In this document: in pieces, positions 1-4,345 of the stretch
Layout: each line of letters starts with the position of its first letter
How positions within the stretch are numbered: the stretch's first letter is position 1
NCBI GenBank assembly: GCA_000496215.1
Contig: KI543199.1
Span: forward strand, 4,957-10,618
Length of the DNA: 5,662 nt
From: an uncultured archaeon A07HN63
Lineage (GTDB): Archaea; Halobacteriota; Halobacteria; Halobacteriales; Haloferacaceae
Direction: 5' to 3'
The notes under the pieces: model-generated
What the model saw: the letters and a program-made list of their open reading frames with translations, nothing else
Told to the model about the DNA's origin: nothing
Database searches by the model: none
Program-made: the position numbers and the translations under genes

Positions 1-2
1 AC

Positions 3-221
3 AGGGCCGGCCTCCCGTATGGGGCGATGCGGGCCCGCTGGCGTGAGGTGACTATCGGGTTGCTCACGACGGCCGCTATCCTCACGCCGGCGGATATCAC
101 CACGATGTTCCTCGTGACGATTCCGCTGATGGCTGCCTATGGCGTCGGGCTGGGCGTGCTGTTCCTCGTGACCGCCGGCGGCCGACGTAACCTCGCACCG
201 CCGGCTGAGATTGTCAGCTAA
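3..221 (+). CDS. tatC: TatC C-terminal fragment (twin-arginine translocase subunit), 5' truncated by window edge
   Basis: The reading frame is open from the window edge (first whole codon at position 3) to TAA at 219-221, about 72 residues. It reads through an Arg-rich cytoplasmic turn (RARWRE), then a hydrophobic segment ending in ILTPADITTMFLVTIP and a final hydrophobic segment, then a short polar tail. The T-P-x-D motif followed by a hydrophobic helix with an internal IP is the hallmark of the last two membrane helices (TM5-TM6) of TatC, the receptor that binds twin-arginine signal peptides of folded exported proteins. Haloarchaea export most secreted proteins by Tat and usually have a single-length TatC and a fused double-length TatC; with only the C-terminus visible I cannot say which this is. 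An internal ATG at 27 is not a credible start, because homology continues upstream. The gene ends 42 nt before the convergent EamA transporter stop; no terminator is evident. Confidence 0.82.
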   Translation, partial: RAGLPYGAMRARWREVTIGLLTTAAILTPADITTMFLVTIPLMAAYGVGLGVLFLVTAGGRRNLAPPAEIVS

Positions 222-263
222 TCGCTGTCGCCGTCGCTGTAACCTGCGCGCGTACCTCGTCTG

Positions 264-1141
264 TCACCCGAGCGAGACGAACAGGACACCGAGGACGGCC
301 AGCCCACCGGCGAGTAACCGACGCCGTGCGTGTGGCTCGCCCAGCAGGACACTTCCGAGGACGACCGCCACGACGGCCTGTGTGTTGACGATCGGCGACA
401 CCACACTGGCCGGCAACCGGACGAACCCGACCGAGACAAGGTGTTGCCCCACCGCGAGAACACCTCCGGCCACCAGCAGTTTGAGCCAGTCGGATCGCCA
501 CTCGACGGCTGCCCGTCCGCGCCGCATCGCAACCGGGGCCAACGCGACCGGAACGAGTGCGAGCGTCAACACGACGAACCCACTGGCGGGGACAGCCAGC
601 TCCTGCATACTCACCCGCTTGCCGACATCGACGACGCCGAACACTCCCGCGCTGGCGAGCCCGAACAACGCAGCCCGGCGGGACCGCAGCGAGCGAATGG
701 GGGCCACCAGCGACTCCCCCCGGTAGTTGGCGACGTACACCGCGCTCGTGGCGACGCCGACGCCGACGACCTGAATCGCGGCGAGCCGCTGACCGAGCAC
801 CAGCACCTCCAGCGGCAGGACGAACACGGGAACGATCTTGCTGATCGGGGCGACATACGACACGTCCCCGATTGCCAGGCGTGGTAGAAGGCTGCCAGCG
901 CGACGGCGATGAGCCCGACAGTGCCAGCGACGAAGCCAAATTCGGCCGCGGTCAGCGGTGGAAAGAGGTCGTCGAGTGTTCCGGCTGCTGTAATCGCCGG
1001 GAGATACCAGCCGAGACCGATCACGTGGACGACCGCGAGGTAACGTGTGGGCGGATAGTGACTGAAGTAATGTTTGACAGCGACGAGGTAGCCGCCGAGC
1101 AACAGTGCCGCGGCAATCGCAGCCACGAGTCCGCTGGTCAT
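264..1141 (-). CDS. EamA/DMT-family 10-TM transporter, frame broken once (probable sequence error)
   Basis: Restoring one base gives a 292-residue protein, the usual length for the drug/metabolite transporter family of inner-membrane permeases with two five-helix EamA repeats. Residues 1-88 read in one frame (TM1 around 5-22, up to LAAFYHA); residues 90-292 read in another, starting AIGDVSYVAPISKIVPVF, the conserved end of the first EamA repeat. The second repeat runs from about residue 156 and ends with the typical SPIVNTQAVVAVVLGSVLLGE segment. I chose the ATG at 1141 because its protein begins directly with TM1; a GTG at 1180 would add 13 polar residues. The gene lies 54 nt downstream of the HAD phosphatase on the same strand, so co-transcription is plausible; no clear promoter or Shine-Dalgarno precedes it. 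The substrate cannot be predicted: family members export amino acids, metabolites or drugs. If the frame break is real, the gene is a pseudogene. Confidence 0.8.
877..878 (-). other. Apparent -1 frameshift site in EamA transporter gene
   Basis: On the minus strand the frame encoding AAFYHA stops matching the family after the GCC codon at 880-878. One extra base between 878 and 877 (for example CC to CCC, or T to TT) joins it to AIGDVSYVAP in the next frame without losing any family residue. That continuity suggests a missing base in the sequence rather than a decayed gene. Confidence 0.75.
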
Positions 1142-1195
1142 CGGGTTGCGCCGACTGGATCGGCCGTTTCCCGGTGGCACTGATACATGGGTCGT

Positions 1196-1864
1196 TCAGA
1201 GGACCGACGGTAGTTCGGTCAGTGACGCTATCTCGGCGGTCGGGGTGATCGGCAGCGAGACGTCTTGGTTGTGGTCCCGGCGCACGAAGACGGCGTCCAG
1301 CCCCGCTCGCGTTGCCGCCACCACGTCGGTGGTGCGGTCGCCGACGTAGACGCCGCCGGACCCGTCAAGAGCGTCGCGACCGGTCAACAGGTAGTGTGGG
1401 TTCGGCTTACGACGATAGAATCCGCCGACTCCCGGGTCACGACCACGGACGTACTCGAAGGCCGTCAGATCGTATCTATCCACCACAAACTCGGTGACGG
1501 CGTCGTAGTTGTTGCTGACAAGCCCGAGGGCATACTCGTCGTCCAGCCGATGGATTGCATCGGCATCAGGATACAGCGTCCGGTGCCCGGCGTCGAGTCG
1601 GTCGATCGCGTGGCTCGCGCTGTGCTGTTCCCGGCGATGGTAGAAGTCGACGGGGTCGACACCGAGGCGGTCACAGCCCCTGATGAACTCGGTGTCGTAC
1701 TCGTAGCCGGCCAGCAGTGTTCTGGTTTCTGCGTCAACCGAGAGGTCGGCCGCATCGATGGCGTCGTCCAGTGCCTGCTCGTGAACCGCTGGATCGGTGC
1801 CGTGACCCTCTAGCACCACGCCGTCCATATCGAACAGCACGAATGACTGGGTGGGATCACTCAT
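1196..1864 (-). CDS. HAD-superfamily hydrolase (subfamily IA-like phosphatase)
   Basis: A 222-residue soluble protein with all four HAD motifs. Motif I is FVLFDMDGVV, with nucleophile D12 and acid/base D14. Motif II is LGLVSNN (S117). Motif III is the Lys in RRKPNPHY (K153), and motif IV is GDRTTD (D176, D180), which binds Mg2+. Residues about 20-95 are helical, as in a C1 cap domain, so it belongs with phosphoglycolate-phosphatase-like enzymes acting on small phosphorylated metabolites; the true substrate cannot be read from sequence. I chose the ATG at 1864 because the motif I strand normally lies within the first 12 or so residues; an in-frame ATG at 1888 would add eight residues (MVTDRKST) and cannot be excluded. 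The upstream region contains two further copies of the start-site motif and no strong TATA box at the expected distance. The EamA transporter follows 54 nt downstream. Confidence 0.88.
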   Translation of the reverse strand: MSDPTQSFVLFDMDGVVLEGHGTDPAVHEQALDDAIDAADLSVDAETRTLLAGYEYDTEFIRGCDRLGVDPVDFYHRREQHSASHAIDRLDAGHRTLYPDADAIHRLDDEYALGLVSNNYDAVTEFVVDRYDLTAFEYVRGRDPGVGGFYRRKPNPHYLLTGRDALDGSGGVYVGDRTTDVVAATRAGLDAVFVRRDHNQDVSLPITPTAEIASLTELPSVL

Positions 1865-1973
1865 CGTTGACTTTCGATCGGTGACCATCCCCTGCTATCT
1901 GTGGACTCCTCACCGGCGTCGAAACTTGCTTGCGATCACTCATCTGCGTCCCCCATTGTCTGCGATCACTCAT
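1857..1973 (-). CDS. Possible small upstream ORF (38 aa) overlapping the HAD start codon
   Basis: A minus-strand ATG at 1973 opens a 38-codon frame ending in TGA at 1859-1857, so its stop overlaps the HAD gene ATG (ATGAGTGA arrangement). The peptide starts MSDRR and contains a second MSDRK ten residues later, because both lie on copies of the repeated start-site motif. An AT-rich element at 2006-2022 could be its promoter, about 40 nt upstream. I recognise no domain. It could be a leader peptide coupled to the HAD gene, or a chance frame created by the repeat; the latter is at least as likely. Confidence 0.15.
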   Translation of the reverse strand: MSDRRQWGTQMSDRKQVSTPVRSPQIAGDGHRSKVNDE

Positions 1974-1974
1974 C
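1931..1974. repeat. Direct repeat tgcgatcactcatc, two copies 30 bp apart, third partial copy at HAD start
   Basis: The 14-bp sequence tgcgatcactcatc occurs at 1931-1944 and 1961-1974. Its 11-bp core gatcactcatc recurs at 1855-1865, over the HAD start codon. On the minus strand each copy reads GATGAGTGATC, that is ATG-AGT-GAT (Met-Ser-Asp). The 30-bp spacing keeps the two outer copies in the same frame as each other but not with the HAD gene. They may be relics of a tandem duplication of the gene's 5' end, or regulator binding sites. Confidence 0.7.
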
Positions 1975-2005
1975 GGTTACTGTGGGCAACCGGTTCCCGC
2001 GCCAC

Positions 2006-2022
2006 TTGAATAATCATAATAG
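2006..2022 (-). promoter_or_regulatory. Possible minus-strand TATA element upstream of HAD
   Basis: Read on the minus strand this stretch gives a CTATTATGATTATTC core, an AT-rich island in a GC-rich surrounding. It could direct transcription starting around 1987 towards the small upstream ORF and the HAD gene. The distance to the annotated HAD start (about 150 nt) is long for a haloarchaeal gene, so the assignment is weak. Confidence 0.25.
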
Positions 2023-2060
2023 GGCTATGGTGCCGGTTATAGTTCTCGTACAGATATATA

Positions 2061-2084
2061 TCGATCTCACCGCCTGCAGATCGA
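2061..2084. repeat. Inverted repeat tcgatct-N10-agatcga beside a TATA-like run
   Basis: Perfect 7-bp arms lie at 2061-2067 and 2078-2084 with a 10-nt spacer. The left arm abuts the AT run agatatatat at 2052-2061. The layout suits an operator beside a promoter, but a hairpin in a leader RNA is equally possible, and there is no direct evidence that either is used. Confidence 0.35.
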
Positions 2085-2147
2085 CGAGACTGGCCACACC
2101 TCAAATTGATGACGGTCACATTCGACGAGAGGCAAGTAGAAGGATTC

Positions 2148-2156
2148 AAATATATT
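2148..2156 (+). promoter_or_regulatory. TATA box of the RHH-VUT operon
   Basis: The sequence aaatatatt is centred about 24 nt before the ATG at 2176, the distance expected when a haloarchaeal transcript starts at or within a few bases of the start codon. No Shine-Dalgarno lies before that ATG, which fits a leaderless mRNA. Confidence 0.6.
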
Positions 2157-2160
2157 CTTG

Positions 2161-2171
2161 GGATATTATCC
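2161..2171. promoter_or_regulatory. Palindrome ggatattatcc, candidate RHH operator
   Basis: A perfect 5-1-5 inverted repeat lies between the TATA box and the ATG at 2176, covering about -15 to -5 relative to the start codon. A repressor bound here would block polymerase recruitment or initiation. RHH proteins commonly bind short inverted or direct repeats and repress their own operons, so autoregulation is the natural hypothesis. It rests on position and symmetry only. Confidence 0.35.
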
Positions 2172-2175
2172 TGCG

Positions 2176-2349
2176 ATGACCAAGATCAGTGTGGAAGTCC
2201 CGGACGAACTACTCGACGACCTTGATGCACACGTCGGCGAGGGGGGAAAGTTCGTCAACCGCAGCGAGGCGGTCCGGGCCTCGATCAGAAAGACGCTCGA
2301 TATGCTCGACGAGATCGACGCGCGTCAGGGGCGGATCGACGATGAGTAG
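2176..2349 (+). CDS. Ribbon-helix-helix (CopG/MetJ/Arc-type) DNA-binding protein
   Basis: A 57-residue acidic protein with a complete RHH fold and little else. The N-terminal strand TKISVEVP (residues 2-9) would pair with its dimer mate and enter the major groove; helix A follows (10-20), then the turn GEGGKFVNRSE and helix B (about 30-46), with the characteristic N-R-S-E-A-V-R before the second helix. The short acidic tail has no sensor domain. I chose the ATG at 2176 because the strand must start at once; a TTG at 2158 would add six residues and lie too close to the TATA box. The stop codon overlaps the next gene by 8 nt, so the two are translationally coupled and this protein is probably the local regulator of the transporter. 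An RHH antitoxin is an alternative, but no toxin gene is adjacent. Confidence 0.85.
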   Translation: MTKISVEVPDELLDDLDAHVGEGGKFVNRSEAVRASIRKTLDMLDEIDARQGRIDDE

Positions 2350-3076
2350 TCGTGCGGCTCCCGGCAATGCTACCGACCGACAGGCAATCGGCCAGATCGC
2401 CCTCGTCGGCCTGTTCGTGACCGCGCTGGTGACCGCACAGTTGACCGCCGCGAAGGTGCTCGCGCTGCCGCTGCCGACCGAGTTGCCGGTCGTCGGCGCG
2501 ACCGTCACGCTCCCTGGCGCGGCGCTCGCCTACGCGCTGACGTTCTTTGCCTCCGACTGCTATGCGGAGCTCTACGGTCGCCACGCCGCGCAGGTGCTGG
2601 TCAACGTTGCCTTCGCGCTCAACTTCGTCGTCCTGCTGCTCGTGTGGTCGACGATACAGGCTCCGGGCCGCAATCCAGCGTTCGCCGAGACGTTCGCAGC
2701 GGCTCTCGCGCCGAGCATCAACATCGTACTGGGGAGCCTTGTGGCGTATCTCGTCAGCCAGAACTGGGACGTGATTATCTTCCACAAAATCCGTGCGTTT
2801 ACCGGCCGAGAGCAGCTGTGGTTTCGCAACCTTGTCTCGACGGCGAGCAGTCAGGCCATCGATACGGTCATCTTCATCGGCATTGCGTTCTACATCGCTC
2901 CGCGACTGCTCGATGTGGGACCGGTGCTTCCGACTGCGGCACTTGTGGGACTCATCGTCGGTCAGTATCTGCTGAAACTGCTGATCGCCGTGGTGGATAC
3001 GCCGTTCGTCTACCTCGCTGTCAGGCTGATCGGTCGTGTCAGCGCAAAACCCGATCCCGGTGCCTTCGGGAACTGA
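2342..3076 (+). CDS. VUT/YhhQ-family membrane transporter (queuosine-precursor transporter family)
   Basis: A 244-residue membrane protein with about six hydrophobic segments, matching the family once called DUF165, now VUT or queuosine precursor transporter. Visible signatures are FFASDCYAELYGR (68-80, with D72 and E76), LVSQNWDVIIFHKI (137-150) and LWFRNLVSTASSQAIDT (159-175), followed by a KLLIAVVDTPFVYL helix near the C-terminus (K212, D219). Bacterial YhhQ takes up the queuosine precursors preQ0 and preQ1. Haloarchaea make archaeosine, not queuosine, in tRNA from preQ0, so salvage of preQ0 or a related deazapurine is a reasonable inference, not shown here. I chose the ATG at 2342 because it gives a short polar N-terminus before TM1 (about 17-40); the longer upstream frame is an out-of-frame reading of the RHH gene. 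It overlaps the RHH stop and ends 34 nt from the convergent cysE. Confidence 0.87.
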   Translation: MSSRAAPGNATDRQAIGQIALVGLFVTALVTAQLTAAKVLALPLPTELPVVGATVTLPGAALAYALTFFASDCYAELYGRHAAQVLVNVAFALNFVVLLLVWSTIQAPGRNPAFAETFAAALAPSINIVLGSLVAYLVSQNWDVIIFHKIRAFTGREQLWFRNLVSTASSQAIDTVIFIGIAFYIAPRLLDVGPVLPTAALVGLIVGQYLLKLLIAVVDTPFVYLAVRLIGRVSAKPDPGAFGN

Positions 3077-3110
3077 TCGCTGCCGACTGGTCAGTGTGAT
3101 TTGAGGTGCA

Positions 3111-3983
3111 CTATTGCTGTTCCGGCTCGTTGGTCTTCCGTTCCTGCTCGGGGTGTTTGATGAAGACGGTCGTGTGGCTCGGCACGTCGTCGGTGACCCA
3201 CGAGTTGGCCTCGATACTGACGTGATCGCCGACGGTGATCGGCCCGAGTACCTTACAGCCCGCGCCGAGAACGACGTTGTCGCCGATGGTCGGATGTCGC
3301 TTGTAGTCCTTTTTCAGTGTTCGTTCGTCGTCCTCGTCCTCCTCGAAGTGGAGCGCACCGAGTGTGACCTCCTGATAGAGGCGGGCCCAGTCGCCGATCT
3401 CGGCGGTTTCGCCGATGACGACGCCGCTGCCGTGATCGATGAAGAAGTAGTCGCCGATCTCCGCGCCGGGGTGGATGTCGATCCCGCTGACGGATTTGGC
3501 GGCCTCCGCAAGCTCCCGGGCGTAGACCTGCTCGCCCTCCGTGTAGAGTGCGTGCGCAACGCGGTGGACCATCGTGGCGACGAGTCCCGGATACGAGCGG
3601 ATGATCTCGACGTAGCTGTTCGCGGCCGGATCGCCCTTGTAGGCGGCCTCGACGTCCTGTTTTAGCCGTTCGCGGATCGTCGGGAGCTGATCGATGACGT
3701 TGCCCACGGTACTGGAGAGACAGGCCGGCCCGTAGGGCCGAATCCCCTGACAGAAGAGGTCGCCGAGGCGGTTCAGTGCCCCCAGCGTCGCCGCCTCGTC
3801 GCCAACGAGATTGGCGGCGTTCCAGCAGCCGGGAAACATGAGTTCCCGGAGCACGCCGACCTCCGTGATCACGGCCTCGCGGTCGGGAAAGTCGGGCTGT
3901 TTCTGGGTCTGAAACCGCTCGTCGTCGGCCTCGTAGGCCGCCACCAACTCCGTGTGCGCTGTGCCAGTGTAGCTGAACTCCAT
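3111..3983 (-). CDS. cysE: Serine O-acetyltransferase, EpsC-like long form
   Basis: A 290-residue enzyme that transfers acetyl from acetyl-CoA to L-serine, giving O-acetylserine for cysteine synthesis (EC 2.3.1.30). The N-terminal helical domain (1-165) includes LRELMFPG, typical of the EpsC-type branch. The C-terminal left-handed beta-helix starts at SGIDIHPGAEIGDYFFIDHG (166-185): D169 and the D183-H184 pair correspond to catalytic residues, and GVVIGETAEIGDWARLYQEVTLG follows. H230 in YKRHPTIGDNVVLGAG matches the active-site His after the loop. That loop (about 212-227, EEDEDDE then RTLKK) is very acidic, in line with a high-salt cytoplasm. The ATG at 3983 has a TATA element 27 nt upstream and no Shine-Dalgarno, so a leaderless mRNA is likely. 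Hexapeptide acyltransferases can be hard to assign, but the serine acetyltransferase N-domain makes this call strong. No O-acetylserine sulfhydrylase gene is in the window. Confidence 0.93.
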   Translation of the reverse strand: MEFSYTGTAHTELVAAYEADDERFQTQKQPDFPDREAVITEVGVLRELMFPGCWNAANLVGDEAATLGALNRLGDLFCQGIRPYGPACLSSTVGNVIDQLPTIRERLKQDVEAAYKGDPAANSYVEIIRSYPGLVATMVHRVAHALYTEGEQVYARELAEAAKSVSGIDIHPGAEIGDYFFIDHGSGVVIGETAEIGDWARLYQEVTLGALHFEEDEDDERTLKKDYKRHPTIGDNVVLGAGCKVLGPITVGDHVSIEANSWVTDDVPSHTTVFIKHPEQERKTNEPEQQ

Positions 3984-4005
3984 CTACCTGCTGTTGGACG
4001 CGCAT

Positions 4006-4025
4006 GGATATAGGTGCTAATATCC
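4006..4025 (-). promoter_or_regulatory. cysE promoter with overlapping inverted repeat
   Basis: On the minus strand the TATA-like cctatatcc (4006-4014) is centred about 27 nt before the cysE ATG at 3983, the classical haloarchaeal leaderless spacing. It forms half of an inverted repeat, ggatat (4006-4011) and atatcc (4020-4025), with an 8-nt spacer. A factor binding this repeat would compete with TBP. The half site ggatat also occurs in the palindrome before the RHH gene, which may be coincidence. Confidence 0.55.
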
Positions 4026-4235
4026 TCCGGGCAGCGGTCGCAGCAGATACCAGCATCTCACTGCCAGCAATTGTGGTGTTGCGGCCGTAGGAGCTGATAC
4101 CTTGATAAACAAAGCCACCAGCACGGGATATCAGTGCAAATAAAACATTATAAAATTAGAGAATAATTTACCGCAGAAAATAAAGCAAAGATCAAATTTA
4201 TAGAGGTTATAATAAATAATATAAACACAAAAACG

Positions 4236-4244
4236 TTATATAAT
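4236..4244 (+). promoter_or_regulatory. Probable amt promoter TATA box
   Basis: ttatataat at the edge of the AT-rich core is centred 25 nt before an ATG at 4265 and about 99 nt before the amt ATG at 4339. A transcript starting near 4265 would give amt a leader of about 73 nt. A second candidate, ggtatac at 4287-4293, would give a leader of about 20-25 nt that still contains the Shine-Dalgarno. Confidence 0.45.
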
Positions 4245-4264
4245 ATTACGAATGTCTAGTTGCC

Positions 4265-4345
4265 ATGATTGTGCCGGGGTACCATTGGTATACTCACATC
4301 GTGCAGCATAGCTTAACGACTGTTCTTGGAGGGCGAAGATGCTAG
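4265..4345 (+). CDS. Possible small upstream ORF (26 aa) overlapping amt start
   Basis: An ATG at 4265 opens a 26-codon frame that ends in TAG at 4343-4345, overlapping the amt ATG at 4339 by 7 nt. The TATA box at 4236-4244 is centred 25 nt upstream, so this is the first ATG a leaderless transcript would present. The peptide starts MIVPGYHWYTH and contains three His; I recognise no family. The amt Shine-Dalgarno lies inside its last codons, so ribosomes finishing here could restart on amt. It may be a translated leader, or a chance frame in the 5' UTR. Confidence 0.28.
   Translation: MIVPGYHWYTHIVQHSLTTVLGGRRC
4280..4290. promoter_or_regulatory. Palindrome taccattggta upstream of amt
   Basis: A perfect 5-1-5 inverted repeat (tacca, t, tggta) lies 49 nt before the amt start and overlaps the second TATA candidate. 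It could be an operator for nitrogen control, but short palindromes of this size arise often by chance. Confidence 0.22.
4328..4333 (+). promoter_or_regulatory. Shine-Dalgarno sequence of amt
   Basis: ggaggg ends 5 nt before the ATG at 4339. It is the only strong Shine-Dalgarno found before a gene start in this window, it fixes the amt start, and it implies a leadered transcript, unlike the apparently leaderless RHH and cysE genes. Confidence 0.7.

Larger units (their letters stand above)
1865..2175. other. Intergenic region between divergent HAD and RHH genes
   Basis: This 311-nt spacer separates two divergently transcribed units. It holds two copies of the motif tgcgatcactcatc plus a third shorter copy at the HAD start, an AT-rich stretch at 2006-2022, a TATA-like run at 2052-2061 next to a 7-bp inverted repeat, the probable promoter of the RHH-VUT operon at 2148-2156 and an 11-bp palindrome at 2161-2171. 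Apart from one weak small frame on the minus strand I see no coding potential and no RNA gene. Confidence 0.7.
3984..4338. other. Divergent cysE-amt intergenic region with a very AT-rich core
   Basis: This 355-nt spacer carries the cysE promoter at its left end and the amt promoter and ribosome binding site at its right end. The core, 4135-4252, is about 19% G+C by hand count (23 of 118 bases) against GC-rich flanks. It has runs such as aaataaaac and ataataaataatataaac, and no terminal inverted repeats or target duplications that I can see. The 4026-4130 part shows nothing I can interpret. No RNA gene is recognisable. Confidence 0.7.

Noticed and set aside
211..939. Long plus- and minus-strand open frames overlying the EamA gene (for example 211-726 and 330-887 on +, 214-939 on -)
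   Set aside because: They are Arg/Pro/Ser/Thr-rich low-complexity translations with no family resemblance, typical of off-frame readings of GC-rich haloarchaeal genes.
1265..1813. 182-codon plus-strand frame opposite the HAD gene
   Set aside because: It is antisense to a gene with all four HAD motifs, and its translation shows no recognisable domain or promoter.
3077..3110. Possible terminator between the convergent VUT and cysE genes
   Set aside because: Only a 4-bp hairpin (actg-gt-cagt) with no T-run of note; not enough to call.
3114..3665. 183-codon plus-strand frame opposite cysE
   Set aside because: It is acidic and hydrophobic by antisense codon bias only; no motif, start signal or promoter supports it.
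3253..4056. 267-codon minus-strand frame within cysE
   Set aside because: It is very Arg-rich, in the shifted frame of a well-supported serine acetyltransferase.
4252..4311. 19-codon frame with a CxxC motif (starts MSSCHDC)
   Set aside because: It is too short to judge, its ATG is badly placed relative to the TATA box at 4236-4244, and the overlapping frame from 4265 fits the promoter better.
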